The notes under the pieces were generated by a model. That model ran no database searches and was not told the DNA's origin. It saw only the letters and a program-made list of their open reading frames with translations. A DNA stretch of 64,000 bases from an uncultured Alphaproteobacteria bacterium (GTDB lineage Bacteria > Pseudomonadota > Alphaproteobacteria > HIMB59), in NCBI GenBank assembly GCA_902613845.1, contig CACMIW010000006.1, positions 33,405-97,404 of the forward strand, read 5' to 3'. The translations under genes were made by a program, and so were the position numbers. The stretch's first letter is position 1. Each line of letters begins with the position of its first letter. Below are positions 45,914 to 55,815 of this stretch, in pieces.

Positions 45914-47179
45914 TTGAAAAAAAGTGTAGCTATAATTGGATCTGGTATAGCAGGATTATCTACAGCATATTTTTCACAAGAATATTTTGATGTAACACTA
46001 TTTGAGAAAAATGATTATTTAGGTGGGCATGCAAATACAAGAGAAGTCAAAGATAGTAACGGAAATACCATACCAATAGATACAGGTTTCATTGTCTACA
46101 ATGAACTGACATACCCAAATTTAACAAAATTTTTTGATCTTCTCAAAGTCGAAACTCTTAATAGCAATATGTCCTTTAGTTTTCTTAATGAGGAAAACAA
46201 ATTCGAGTATGGGGGAGGTAGTTTAGGTGCATTATTTGCAGATCGTAAAAATTTTTTTAATTTAAAATTCTACAAAATGTTAAAAGACATCATTATTTTT
46301 TATAAAGTTTACCAAAAAAAAAATATTACATCAGATATCTCAATTAGAGATTTTCTTAAAACAAAAAATTACTCTGATGAATTTATTAATTTCCATCTTG
46401 TTCCTTTAATTTCAAGTATTTGGTCAACTCCCGATCAAGACTCTCTTAATCAGCCATTAAAAAGTATTATTAATTTTTTTCAAAATCACAAATTGTTTAA
46501 TTTCACGGATAGACCACAATGGAAAACAATAAGAAATGGTTCTAAACAATATATCAATTTATTAATTAAATCTGCAAAATTTAAAATCAAAAAGTCATGT
46601 AGAATTCAAAAAATTTCAAGAAATGACAAGATTGAAATTTTCTTTGAAGGAAAAAAATCTGTTTTTGACATTATAATATTTGCATGTCCTCCCAACCATT
46701 TTTTTCCTCTTTTAGATAAAATACATCAGAAAGAGCATGAGGTTTTAAATGAATTTGATTTTCAAAAAAATTTAGCACAATTGCATCAAAATAACTCTCT
46801 TATGCCAACCCATTTAAAAGCTTGGTCAAGTTGGAATTTTCATACGAATTTATATAATAAATGTACTTTAAGTTATTGGATGAATAAATTGCAATCACTA
46901 GAAACTAATGACAATTTCTTTGTCTCTCTAAATCAGGATCAAAATCAGAATCACTATCAAACAATTTACGAACATCCAATATTCTCACCTAAAACTCTAA
47001 ATGCTCAAAAAAATATTTCACAAATTCAAGGCTATGAGAATTCTTATTATGTTGGTAGTTATCTTGGCTATGGTTTTCATGAAGACGGTATTCAATCTGC
47101 TATAAAAGTTTGTAAAAGGTTAAATATAGATTTAAAGGAGTTTAAAAATGCGGATACATCAAGAGTGCAATGGAATTAA
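45914..47179 (+). CDS. NAD(P)/FAD-dependent amine-oxidase-like protein (COG2907)
   Basis: 421 aa flavoprotein. FAD motif IIGSGIAGLSTAY, the FEKNDYLGGHANT adenine-ribose loop, DTGFIVYNELTYPNL, and the late GYENSYYVGSYLGYGFHEDG are typical of the COG2907 oxidoreductases found beside DUF1365 and cyclopropane-synthase genes. I start at TTG 45914, one base after the photolyase stop, directly before the flavin strand; an in-frame TTG at 45884 is less likely. Acts probably on lipid acyl chains (context inference). Confidence 0.85.
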   Translation: MKKSVAIIGSGIAGLSTAYFSQEYFDVTLFEKNDYLGGHANTREVKDSNGNTIPIDTGFIVYNELTYPNLTKFFDLLKVETLNSNMSFSFLNEENKFEYGGGSLGALFADRKNFFNLKFYKMLKDIIIFYKVYQKKNITSDISIRDFLKTKNYSDEFINFHLVPLISSIWSTPDQDSLNQPLKSIINFFQNHKLFNFTDRPQWKTIRNGSKQYINLLIKSAKFKIKKSCRIQKISRNDKIEIFFEGKKSVFDIIIFACPPNHFFPLLDKIHQKEHEVLNEFDFQKNLAQLHQNNSLMPTHLKAWSSWNFHTNLYNKCTLSYWMNKLQSLETNDNFFVSLNQDQNQNHYQTIYEHPIFSPKTLNAQKNISQIQGYENSYYVGSYLGYGFHEDGIQSAIKVCKRLNIDLKEFKNADTSRVQWN

Positions 47180-47922
47180 TTTCCTCTCATTGTTTTGGAA
47201 TAGGTAAAATAATTCATAAAAGAACAAGGGATACTGATAATTTTTTTCAATATAATGCACCTTACTTAAGTATAAATTTAAGTAACACAATAAACATCCA
47301 TCCATTTATATCCCTAAATAGATTTAACTTTTTTTCAATTTTTTATAAACAGCACGGATTTAGAAATAAAAAAAAGAGTCTATATGATTTTGCAAAAAAT
47401 GTTGCTGAAAAACACAATATTGTTTTTAATAGTATTCAATTTATATGTATCCCATCAATTGTTGGTTATTCTTTTAACCCTATTAGCTTTTATTTATATC
47501 TTGATAGTAAAAATAAAGTTAAGTCGATCATATATGAAGTGAAAAATACATTTGGAGACCAAGTTCATTATTTAACTTTGAACAAATTTAAAGATAAAGA
47601 GTTTAAAAAAAATATGTATGTGTCGCCATTTATTGAAATGGACTGCACTTACAAGATTTCTTCAAAAAATAAAAGAAAAAACCATTTTTTTTGTAATATT
47701 AATCAATTTAACCTTAAAAAGGAACAAATATTTTATGCCTCTATAGATTTAAATTTAAAAGAAATAACTTTCTATAATTTTATTTTGTTTTTAATTTTAA
47801 ATATTTTTGGGAGTGTAAAAACAATCACTCTTATTCACTATCAAGCAATCAAGCTTTTATTAAAAAAAAGTAAATTCTTTAAATATTCCAATAGAATAAA
47901 AGATAATCTATACTTAGATTAG
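47170..47922 (+). CDS. DUF1365 family protein
   Basis: 250 aa. DUF1365 markers: RFNFFSIFY, GYSFNPISFYLYLD, YEVKNTFGDQVHY and MYVSPFIEMD. The product appears soluble or peripheral, with one hydrophobic segment near residue 205. The family has no settled function but almost always sits between a COG2907 oxidoreductase and a Cfa-like methyltransferase, as here. Overlaps the upstream gene by ten bases. Confidence 0.88.
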   Translation: MELISSHCFGIGKIIHKRTRDTDNFFQYNAPYLSINLSNTINIHPFISLNRFNFFSIFYKQHGFRNKKKSLYDFAKNVAEKHNIVFNSIQFICIPSIVGYSFNPISFYLYLDSKNKVKSIIYEVKNTFGDQVHYLTLNKFKDKEFKKNMYVSPFIEMDCTYKISSKNKRKNHFFCNINQFNLKKEQIFYASIDLNLKEITFYNFILFLILNIFGSVKTITLIHYQAIKLLLKKSKFFKYSNRIKDNLYLD

Positions 47923-47940
47923 TTACAATTAGGTAAAATC

Positions 47941-49110
47941 TTGTTTATTGATAGATATATAAAAAAAGTTTGTTCTAAAATCAGATATGGATCTTTGATT
48001 TTAAATGTTAAGGGTAAATCTTATGAGTTTTACGGTGAATTAGAGGGTCCTTCAGTGCATTTAACAATTAGTCGTATCTCTATGATATGGGATTTGTATT
48101 TTCGTGGTTCAGTTGGGCTTGGTGAAGCTTATATAAAAAAGAAATTTGAAGCAGACGATTTAAGTAAATTCTTAGAATTTGGTGCACTAAATGAAAGAGC
48201 TTTTGGTAACGAAATGAGCGGATCTAAGTTTTACAGATTTTTATCAAAAAAATATATGAATAAAACTAAAAACTCATTATTTCAGAGTAAAAAAAATATT
48301 CATGCTCACTATGATCTTGGTAATGATTTCTATTTGGAGTGGCTGGATGATACTTTAACTTATTCCTCAGGTTTTTTTAAAACAGGCTCGGAAACGTTAT
48401 CTGAGGCACAAAAAAATAAATTTGAAAGTCTTATTGAGGGTAATGAGCCTAGACCAGGTGATCATGTTTTAGAAATTGGGTCTGGATGGGGAAGTTTTGC
48501 TTTTTATTTAATTTCAAAATTCCCTGATATCAAAATCGATACTTTAACTATCTCAAAAGAGCAATACGAATTTGTCAAAACAAAAATTAGAGAACATCAT
48601 TTAGAAAATAAGCTAAATGTCATATATAAAGATTATAGGGAACATCAAGGAGAATATTCTAGAATCTACTCCATTGAAATGTTTGAGGCTGTTGGAATAC
48701 AATATTGGCAGACTTATTTTGAAAAAATTAAAGACTTGTTAAAACCATCGGGAGTCTTTTCAATGCAAACTATTGTAATCTTTGAAGATTTCTTTGAGAG
48801 GTATACTCGAAAAATTGATTTTATTCAAAAATATATTTTTCCTGGTGGAATGTTACCATCAGTAAAAGCTTTAGAAAAAATTGCTAATCAAAAAAAATTC
48901 GACTTCCAAATTAAAAATCAAATGGCGGATAGTTATTATCAAACACTTGAGATGTGGAGAAAAAATTTTAACAATAAATGGGATATAATAAAAAATTTAG
49001 GTTACTCTGAAGATTTTAAAAGAATGTGGAATTTTTACTTATCATATTGTTCAGGAGGTTTTAAGGCAAAAACTATTGATGTATATCAAATAGATTTTAT
49101 CAATAGATAA
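47941..49110 (+). CDS. cfa: Cyclopropane-fatty-acyl-phospholipid synthase family methyltransferase
   Basis: 389 aa. SAM-binding LEIGSGWGSFAFYL, AHYDLGNDFYLEWLDDTLTYSSG, the EMFEAVG motif and YCSGGFK at the C-terminus are standard for the family. It transfers a methylene or methyl group to unsaturated acyl chains in membrane phospholipid. In this gene context it could instead belong to a furan-fatty-acid-type pathway. Start is TTG 47941 after a short GG-containing leader. Confidence 0.9.
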   Translation: MFIDRYIKKVCSKIRYGSLILNVKGKSYEFYGELEGPSVHLTISRISMIWDLYFRGSVGLGEAYIKKKFEADDLSKFLEFGALNERAFGNEMSGSKFYRFLSKKYMNKTKNSLFQSKKNIHAHYDLGNDFYLEWLDDTLTYSSGFFKTGSETLSEAQKNKFESLIEGNEPRPGDHVLEIGSGWGSFAFYLISKFPDIKIDTLTISKEQYEFVKTKIREHHLENKLNVIYKDYREHQGEYSRIYSIEMFEAVGIQYWQTYFEKIKDLLKPSGVFSMQTIVIFEDFFERYTRKIDFIQKYIFPGGMLPSVKALEKIANQKKFDFQIKNQMADSYYQTLEMWRKNFNNKWDIIKNLGYSEDFKRMWNFYLSYCSGGFKAKTIDVYQIDFINR

Positions 49111-49140
49111 ATTAAATCTGTTAAAGATCTACTTTCATCA

Positions 49141-49686
49141 ATGAGCGTATTGATTGTGTGTATGAGAAATGTATTAATAGCGAGTATTTTATTAATATTT
49201 GTCAGTGGGTGCAATAACATGAAACTTGAAGACTTTGCCAACAAAAAACCAATATTTAAAATAGAAGAGTATTTTTTAGGAAAAACAACAGCTAGTGGTC
49301 TTTTTATTGATAGACTTGGAAAGGTAAGGCGACAATTTACTGTTGAAATGGAAGGTATTCAACAGGAAGATAATTTTATTCTCAATGAGACCTTCCTCTA
49401 TGATGATGGAGAGGAAGAATTCAGAAGATGGGAAATAAAAAAAACAGGTGAAAATACTTACGAAGGAATTTCTGATGATATTATAGGTGTAGCTTTAGGT
49501 GAAAGTTCAGGTAATGCTTTAAATTGGCATTACACATTAAAACTCAAGTATGGTGATGGAATAATGAATGTTAAGTTTGATGATTGGATGATTATGCAAG
49601 ATGAAAATAACGTATTCAACAAAGCTACTATGAAAAAATTTGGTATAAGATTAGGAGATGTTTATTTATTCTTCACTAAGCAATAG
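49141..49686 (+). CDS. DUF3833 lipoprotein
   Basis: 181 aa. Signal with lipobox VSGC (Cys24 from the first ATG; the ATG at residue 8 is an equally good start). DUF3833 features: FFLG-like YFLGKTTASGLF, then GKVRRQFTVEMEG, NETFLYDDGEEEFRRW and MKKFGIRLGDV. The family is the usual last member of the Cfa/DUF1365 cluster; function unknown. Overlaps the convergent trcR stop by 11 bases. Confidence 0.88.
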   Translation: MSVLIVCMRNVLIASILLIFVSGCNNMKLEDFANKKPIFKIEEYFLGKTTASGLFIDRLGKVRRQFTVEMEGIQQEDNFILNETFLYDDGEEEFRRWEIKKTGENTYEGISDDIIGVALGESSGNALNWHYTLKLKYGDGIMNVKFDDWMIMQDENNVFNKATMKKFGIRLGDVYLFFTKQ

Positions 49687-50260
49687 TAGACTGTAATCTT
49701 TCTGCCTTTTCTTTTGCTTTTCTCTCGCGTTCTGCTTTTCGCTGACCTTTTTCAACAAGTGCTTCGAGCTCTTCATAAGTACATAAACCAAGATCAGTGG
49801 GGTTTCTAAACTCTGTAATTGGTTGAGATTGATTACCAGCCCTTATATTAGCAACAGTAGGCTTGGTAGAACTTGTAAGTTTGGCTATTTGTGTATCTGT
49901 TAGTGTTTGTCCATACTCACGAATTAGCCAAGCTATAGCCTTAGGTCTTTCTTGTCTTACTGACAATGGTAAGTATTTCTTTGTTTTAACACTCGATTGA
50001 ATGGACTCAGATTTTTTATTTTGCAATTGAAGTTCAAGTGAATGATCTCCCTCACAACGTTTAATCTCATCCATAGTTAATTGACCACTGGCTATAGGGT
50101 TTAATCCTTGCATGCGATAAGCGTCCTCACCATCTGCAATACTTTGAACTTCTAGCTCGTGTAATTGACAGAATTGAGATATTTGGGAAAAACTTAAAGC
50201 AGTATTGTCTACCAACCATACGGCCGTAGCTAGGGGCATTAAAGGTTTATTATCAGACAT
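49676..50260 (-). CDS. trcR: TrcR/DUF1013 cell-cycle regulator
   Basis: 194 aa. MPLATAVWLVDNTALSFSQI at the N-terminus, a DIKR-like TMDEIKRCE, RPKAIAWLIREYG followed by a helix-turn-helix-like TDTQIAKLTSSTKPTV, and a strongly basic coiled tail. This DUF1013 family is restricted to Alphaproteobacteria and includes TrcR, a regulator tied to the cell cycle. Last gene of the tkt-to-trcR minus-strand run, 15 bases after rpmE. Confidence 0.88.
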   Translation of the reverse strand: MSDNKPLMPLATAVWLVDNTALSFSQISQFCQLHELEVQSIADGEDAYRMQGLNPIASGQLTMDEIKRCEGDHSLELQLQNKKSESIQSSVKTKKYLPLSVRQERPKAIAWLIREYGQTLTDTQIAKLTSSTKPTVANIRAGNQSQPITEFRNPTDLGLCTYEELEALVEKGQRKAERERKAKEKAERLQSTIA

Positions 50261-50275
50261 GGTCTTGTTAAATTA

Positions 50276-50497
50276 TTAAATATTAAATGACTTATATTTA
50301 TTTTTAAAACGTGCAACTCTTCCACCTGAGTCAACCATTTTTCCAGATCCTTGATTCCAAGCTGGATGAGATAATGGGTCAATTTCAAGCTTCATAGTAT
50401 CGCCAGCTTTACCCCAAGTGGATCTCGTCTTATACGTTGATCCGTCAGTACGCTCTATTGTAATTTCATGGTAATCAGGATGTATTTTTTGTTTCAT
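50276..50497 (-). CDS. rpmE: Ribosomal protein bL31
   Basis: 73 aa large-subunit protein. Begins [12 protein letters not shown] and ends with the [16 protein letters not shown] signature. It is the zinc-free alphaproteobacterial form with no CxxC, and has a TRSTWG segment typical of the class. The rpmE-trcR pairing is conserved in Alphaproteobacteria as far as I recall. Confidence 0.95.
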   Translation of the reverse strand: MKQKIHPDYHEITIERTDGSTYKTRSTWGKAGDTMKLEIDPLSHPAWNQGSGKMVDSGGRVARFKNKYKSFNI

Positions 50498-50543
50498 GGT
50501 TATGAGAAAATAGAGATCAAAGGTTAAAAAATCAAGTAAATAT

Positions 50544-51338
50544 TTATAGGCTTTTCAGTAATTCACCGCTAATGGCCGCACTAGAGGCTATTAAACTTTC
50601 ATCATTTAAGGGATCAAAAACATTACCTTTTTCATTTAGGCATATCCCGCCCGCCTCATTTACTAAAATAATACCTGCTACGATATCCCAAAGATTTAAT
50701 CTTAATGACCAAAATCCATCAAATTTTCCTGATGCCACATTCGCTAGATCAAGAGCTGAAGAACCAAGTATTCTGACACTAGTTTTCCTTTGAAGCGATC
50801 CTATTTGAGCAATTCCTTTCTCAAGAATATCTTCATGCTTGATTTGCACACCAGATGTAAACATACATCCATCTAACTTATCTCTTTGGGAAACCCTGAG
50901 TCTTTGGTTGTTAATCCAAGATCCAGAACCCTTATGAGCCCAAAATAATTCATTCAAAATTGGGTTATATGTAACGCCAGCAATAATTTCTCCTTTTTGC
51001 ATCAATCCAATGGTAACTGCAAAGTAACCATTTCCATGTATGAAATTTTTTGTTCCATCAAGTGGGTCTGAGATAAACACAGGAATATCACCTTTAAGTT
51101 TATCTAAATCTTCAGGGCTAAACGTCTCTTCGTCAATTTGAAAAAAATCAGGTCTATCTTTCCCCAGAGTATAACTGATAGTTTCAGACGCTCTTATGTC
51201 TGCTGAGGATACAAAGTCGTTTTTATCTTTTTTAGAAATTTGAAGTTTCTCAAGTTCTCCAAAATCTCTAATCAAAGATTTAGCAGCATTCCTGCATGCC
51301 TTTTCCATAACAACAATTACTGGTGGGACTATAGCCAT
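50544..51338 (-). CDS. suhB: Inositol monophosphatase family protein
   Basis: 264 aa Mg2+-dependent phosphatase. Metal-binding motif [12 protein letters not shown] near residues 92-103 and the late WDIVAG near 218-223 match the family; the Glu of the first motif is in QIDEET. SuhB/CysQ-type substrates such as inositol phosphates or PAP are possible. Starts eight bases after efp and is likely co-transcribed. Confidence 0.88.
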   Translation of the reverse strand: MAIVPPVIVVMEKACRNAAKSLIRDFGELEKLQISKKDKNDFVSSADIRASETISYTLGKDRPDFFQIDEETFSPEDLDKLKGDIPVFISDPLDGTKNFIHGNGYFAVTIGLMQKGEIIAGVTYNPILNELFWAHKGSGSWINNQRLRVSQRDKLDGCMFTSGVQIKHEDILEKGIAQIGSLQRKTSVRILGSSALDLANVASGKFDGFWSLRLNLWDIVAGIILVNEAGGICLNEKGNVFDPLNDESLIASSAAISGELLKSL

Positions 51339-51346
51339 AGAAAAAA

Positions 51347-51913
51347 TTATTTTGCTTTTTCTATATAAGTTAATTCAGAAGTGTTTATTCTAATTTTGTC
51401 CCCTGTTTCAATATGAGGGGGGACAGTAATTCTTACACCATTAGTTAACAATGCTGGTTTATATGATGAAGATGCTGTTTGTCCTTTAACAACTGCCTCT
51501 GTTTCGGCTATTTGTACAGTAAGACTTTCAGGAGGATTTACATTCATTGGTTTTTCATCATAAAACTCAATAGAGACTTCCATTCCATCTTCAAGAAATT
51601 TTGCTGTATTTTCATTCACTTGGCTAATATTCATAACTATTTGCTCATAGGTTTGGTTATTCATAAAAGTAAAATCCTCTCCACTACGAAATAAAAATTG
51701 ATGATCTATCTCTTCAGCGCGAATTTTTTCAAGAGACTCTGAACTTCTAAACCTCTCATTTAATTTTGACTGGTTTGAAATATTTTTCAACTCAGCTTGA
51801 ATGTATGCCCCACCTTTTCCAGGTTGTGTATGGGATAATTTAGCCACTTTCCAAAGCGAATTATTATGCTGAATTATATTTCCTATCTTTAAGTCGTTAG
51901 CATTAATTTTCAT
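51347..51913 (-). CDS. efp: Elongation factor P
   Basis: 188 aa three-domain tRNA mimic that relieves ribosome stalling at polyproline. Domain I tip PGKGGAY places K33 at the modified position; central domain ends with VQIAETE, and the C-terminal VRITVPPHIETGDKIRINT is diagnostic. The modifying enzyme genes epmA/epmB are not in view. Overlaps the aldolase gene by four bases. Confidence 0.96.
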   Translation of the reverse strand: MKINANDLKIGNIIQHNNSLWKVAKLSHTQPGKGGAYIQAELKNISNQSKLNERFRSSESLEKIRAEEIDHQFLFRSGEDFTFMNNQTYEQIVMNISQVNENTAKFLEDGMEVSIEFYDEKPMNVNPPESLTVQIAETEAVVKGQTASSSYKPALLTNGVRITVPPHIETGDKIRINTSELTYIEKAK

Positions 51914-52827
51914 TTAGATTTATAAATTTGAATCATTCGCTCTAATAAACCCAAGGCATCTACTCTAGATCTTTGAAAACAATTTCTCCCAATAATTGAG
52001 CCGTTTCCATCTCCCTGGTGAATTGCAAGTACCTCATCCATTAAAGCTTGATCATCTTTTGCATCCCCACCCGAAAATACTACTAAGCGTTTTCCATCAA
52101 ATGCAACTTTTTTGATATGAGCCACACGATCTTTTAGAGTACTTATAGGTATATTATTATCTTCAAATGCTTTTTTAGTTGGGTCTTCTTCCAAAAAATC
52201 ACTAGGAAGTTTTACTTTAATAATATTTGCCCCCAATAGAGCAGAAATGTGTGCTGCATATGAAATTATGTTCATTGCAGTTTCACCTTTTTTGCTAATC
52301 TTTGAACCTCTCGCATAAGCCCATAAAACCACAGCAAGACCTTTTTCTTTAGCCTCGAAACTAAGTCTTTTAAATTCTTCCATTAATTCAAAATTATGAT
52401 CAGACCCAGGATAAATGGTAAAACCTATCGCAGCACATCCTAATTTTAATGCATCATTTACACTCCCAGTAACAGCTTGATCAAGAGATGTTGCAAGAGT
52501 ATTAGAGCTATTAATTTTCAATATAGTAGGAATTTGACCATTATAATTTCCAGAACTTGTTTGAAGTAAACCAAGAGGAGCAGCATAAGCTGATAAACCA
52601 GCATCTATTGCGAGTTGGTGATGATAGTTTGGATCATAAGCTGGGGAATTTACAGCAAAACTTCTGTCGGGACCGTGTTCAAAACCTTGATCGACAGGTA
52701 AAATTATCATTCTTCCAGTTCCGCCTAACTTTCCATGTCCCAAAATTTTCATAAGATTTGATCTCACTCCAATATTTTCGTGAGTGTAGTTTGATATAAT
52801 TTTTCTTGTAGTATTTGTTACTTTCAT
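51910..52827 (-). CDS. fbaB: Class I fructose-bisphosphate aldolase
   Basis: 305 aa archaeal-type/FbaB class I aldolase using a Schiff-base lysine rather than zinc. Features: ILPVDQGFEHGP near the start, GCAAIGFTIYPGSD, GANIIKVKLPSD with the likely catalytic Lys, and the phosphate loop VFSGGDAKDD with IGRNCFQR. Cleaves or forms fructose-1,6-bisphosphate. Sits between gap and efp, eight bases after gap. Confidence 0.92.
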   Translation of the reverse strand: MKVTNTTRKIISNYTHENIGVRSNLMKILGHGKLGGTGRMIILPVDQGFEHGPDRSFAVNSPAYDPNYHHQLAIDAGLSAYAAPLGLLQTSSGNYNGQIPTILKINSSNTLATSLDQAVTGSVNDALKLGCAAIGFTIYPGSDHNFELMEEFKRLSFEAKEKGLAVVLWAYARGSKISKKGETAMNIISYAAHISALLGANIIKVKLPSDFLEEDPTKKAFEDNNIPISTLKDRVAHIKKVAFDGKRLVVFSGGDAKDDQALMDEVLAIHQGDGNGSIIGRNCFQRSRVDALGLLERMIQIYKSK

Positions 52828-52835
52828 AATAGCTC

Positions 52836-53852
52836 CTATAAATTACACACTTGAGCCGTTGTCTCAAGCATTCTATTTGAAAATCCCCACTCGTTATCAT
52901 ACCAAGTCAATACTCTACCAAAATTATCTGACACCGTTGTTGTTTCACTCAAATCTAAAATAGAACTCCTTGAGTCATGATTATAATCACTCGATACTTT
53001 AGGGTCTGTATCCACTCCTAAAATACCTTTAAGAGAGCCATTTGCATATTCTTGGAATTTATTATTTAAATTTTCAATTGTGATATTTTTTTTTGTGTTA
53101 AATTTAAAATCTACGAGAGATACATTTGGCGTTGGAACTCTTATAGCTGTGCCATCTAATTTTCCATTTAAATGAGGAAGGACGAGACCAACAGCTTTTG
53201 CTGCACCTGTGCTTGTTGGTATAATGTTAGTTGATGCTGCTCTTGCTCTTCTAAGATCTTTGTGAAACGTGTCTACTGTATTTTGATCTCCTGTAAAAGA
53301 GTGAATAGTTGTCATATATCCATTTTCAATTCCGAACTCTTTATCAATTACAAAAGCTACAGGAGCCAGACAATTAGTTGTACACGAGGCATTAGAGATT
53401 ATTTGATGATCTATATTAATATTTTTGTTATTAACTCCTTGCACAACCGTTATATCAGCACCAGAACATGGAGCAGAAACTATAACTTTACTTGCTCCGC
53501 TTTCAATATGAGACATTGCCTTTTCTTTAGATGCAAAAACACCTGTGCACTCTAAAATAATATCGACTTTCTTATCTTTCCATTTCAAACCAATAGGGTT
53601 TTTCTCAGATGTAACAGTTACTGTATTTTCCCCTATTGAAAATTGTTCATTGGAGATTTTATTAATTTCTTTTTTTAGAGATCCATGAATACTATCATAT
53701 TTAAGTAGGTGAATATTTGAGTCAATATCAGCCAAGTCGTTTATATAACATATTTCATATTGATCACTAAATTCATTTAATCTCTCCAAAAATGCTCGAT
53801 AAACAAGCCTACCTATTCTACCAAAACCATTAATAGCTACTTTTTTTTTCAT
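52836..53852 (-). CDS. gap: Type I glyceraldehyde-3-phosphate dehydrogenase
   Basis: 338 aa. NAD motif INGFGRIGRLVYRA at the N-terminus, catalytic C157 in SNASCTTNCLAP, RRARAASTNIIPTSTGAAKA and the C-terminal WYDNEWGFSNRM. Middle step of glycolysis or gluconeogenesis. ATGA four-base overlap with tkt. Phosphoglycerate kinase, which usually follows gap in alphaproteobacteria, is absent between gap and the aldolase. Confidence 0.97.
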   Translation of the reverse strand: MKKKVAINGFGRIGRLVYRAFLERLNEFSDQYEICYINDLADIDSNIHLLKYDSIHGSLKKEINKISNEQFSIGENTVTVTSEKNPIGLKWKDKKVDIILECTGVFASKEKAMSHIESGASKVIVSAPCSGADITVVQGVNNKNINIDHQIISNASCTTNCLAPVAFVIDKEFGIENGYMTTIHSFTGDQNTVDTFHKDLRRARAASTNIIPTSTGAAKAVGLVLPHLNGKLDGTAIRVPTPNVSLVDFKFNTKKNITIENLNNKFQEYANGSLKGILGVDTDPKVSSDYNHDSRSSILDLSETTTVSDNFGRVLTWYDNEWGFSNRMLETTAQVCNL

Positions 53853-55780
53853 TTTGTTTTAATTTTCCTAATTATTTTATTAGATATGGTTTCTGTTGTT
53901 AAACCATATTTTTTAAAAACTTCTTTTCCAGGTGCACTAGCACCAAAACTATCTAATCCAAATATATTTTCATATTTTGTGTACTTATTCCAATACATTG
54001 TTGATCCAGCCTCAATTACAAAAGTTTCACTAGATTTTGATTTTAATAAATTGTTTTTAAAAGTTTTTGATTGTTTCTCAAAAACAGAAGTTGATGGCAT
54101 TGAAATGACTTTTGCAATAATACCATCACCTCTAATTCTTACAGCTACGTTGACAGCTAAAGACACTTCTGAGCCAGTAGCTATAATAGTAATATCATTA
54201 TTAATTTTTGGACCATATATAACGTAAGCACCTCTAAATTTTTTTGAGTCTAATTTTTTATTTGAAATTTGTGGCAAATTTTGTCTTGAAAGACAGATAA
54301 ATGAGGGTGCATCATTAATTTTCAAAGCCTCTCTCCAACATACTATTGTTTCTTTAAGATCGCAGGGTCTAAAAACATAACTATTTGGTATGAGTCTTAA
54401 CATATTAATTTGCTCAATAGGTTGATGAGTAGGTCCATCTTCGCCTAATCCAATAGAGTCGTGTGTGAAAACTTGTATAGGATTAATTTTCATTAGTGCA
54501 GCTAGACGAAGACTTGGCTTCATATAATCAGCAAAGCTCAAAAAAGTTCCTGAATATGTTTTGTAAATTTTGGTAGCAGCAATACCATTCATTATGGCAG
54601 CCATACCATGTTCTCTTACACCATAATGGATATATTGTCCCGTTGTGTTCATGCTATCCATTACAGACATTTCTTTACCTTTGGTATTATTTGAGCCAGT
54701 TAAGTCTGCAGAGCCTCCGAGTATCGGATGATCTTTTTTGAAATAGTTTAATATTGCTTCAGAGGATTTTCTAGTAGCCTGATCTGACTTAAAATCTTTT
54801 AAATCTATTTCTATTTTATTAAATAACTTTTCTATGTTTTTATTTAATAAATTTGTGTGAGATATTGATTTAGTTTTTTTGTATATTTGTAAATTTTTGG
54901 TGGATGAATTCCTCCAAATTTTTAAAAGTTTATCTGGAATTTGAAAAGGTTTTTCACTCCAAGATAATTTACTTCTCGTTAATTTCACTTCTTCTGAGCC
55001 TAAGGGTGAGCCATGTGAAGATGCTTTTGCAGATTTATTTGGAGATCCAAATCCAATAGTAGTTTTAAAATTAAGCAAACAAGGGACTTTTGAAACTTGT
55101 GCTTTTTTTAAAAGTTTATAAATATTTTCATGGTCATGACCTTTTCCGCTATGTACCTCCCAATTTACTGATTTAAATCTAAGGTTTGTGTTATCACTAA
55201 AAGCTAGGTCTGTGGATCCATCGATACTAATGTTGTTGTTATCGTATATTAATATCAAATTATTAAGTTTTAAGTGCCCAGCTAGACTTATTGCCTCTTG
55301 ACTTATTCCCTCCATTAAACAACCATCACCACAAAAAACATATACCTTTGGGGCTTTAGACAATTTTTTCTCTTTTGAAAGCTTTTTAAGCGCTATGGCC
55401 ATTCCTACCGCATTTGAAATTCCTTGACCAAGAGGACCAGTCGTTATTTCTATACCAGCATCTGGTTCATATTCAGGATGTCCCGCTGTGATGTAGCCCA
55501 ATTGTCTGAAATTTTTAATTTGGTAAATTGTCATTTTTTTATAACCGGTGAGGTATAAAAGTGAGTAAAGCAACATTGAACCATGCCCATTAGATAAAAC
55601 GAATCGATCTCTAAGTAACCAGTTTGGATCCTTGGGATTATGAACAAGAAAATCGTGAAAGAGCACTGTGGCAATGTCAGCCATTCCCATAGGCATACCA
55701 GGATGACCAGATTTTGCTTTTTCTACCGCATCAATTGATAAAAATCTGATACAGTTTGCTAATTCAGTATAATTTTTCAA
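53849..55780 (-). CDS. tkt: Transketolase
   Basis: 643 aa thiamine-diphosphate enzyme of the pentose phosphate pathway. Marker strings: SGHPGMPMGMAD, the ThDP motif GDGCLMEG ending in NN (YDNNNISIDG), and in the pyrimidine domain VFTHDSIGLGEDGPTHQP. Slightly shorter than E. coli TktA (663). First gene of tkt-gap-fbaB-efp-suhB-rpmE-trcR; divergent from the zap operon with only 35 bases between. Confidence 0.96.
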   Translation of the reverse strand: MKNYTELANCIRFLSIDAVEKAKSGHPGMPMGMADIATVLFHDFLVHNPKDPNWLLRDRFVLSNGHGSMLLYSLLYLTGYKKMTIYQIKNFRQLGYITAGHPEYEPDAGIEITTGPLGQGISNAVGMAIALKKLSKEKKLSKAPKVYVFCGDGCLMEGISQEAISLAGHLKLNNLILIYDNNNISIDGSTDLAFSDNTNLRFKSVNWEVHSGKGHDHENIYKLLKKAQVSKVPCLLNFKTTIGFGSPNKSAKASSHGSPLGSEEVKLTRSKLSWSEKPFQIPDKLLKIWRNSSTKNLQIYKKTKSISHTNLLNKNIEKLFNKIEIDLKDFKSDQATRKSSEAILNYFKKDHPILGGSADLTGSNNTKGKEMSVMDSMNTTGQYIHYGVREHGMAAIMNGIAATKIYKTYSGTFLSFADYMKPSLRLAALMKINPIQVFTHDSIGLGEDGPTHQPIEQINMLRLIPNSYVFRPCDLKETIVCWREALKINDAPSFICLSRQNLPQISNKKLDSKKFRGAYVIYGPKINNDITIIATGSEVSLAVNVAVRIRGDGIIAKVISMPSTSVFEKQSKTFKNNLLKSKSSETFVIEAGSTMYWNKYTKYENIFGLDSFGASAPGKEVFKKYGLTTETISNKIIRKIKTK

Positions 55781-55815
55781 TGGAATAACTTTTCTTAATA
55801 ACTAATAATTAATGT

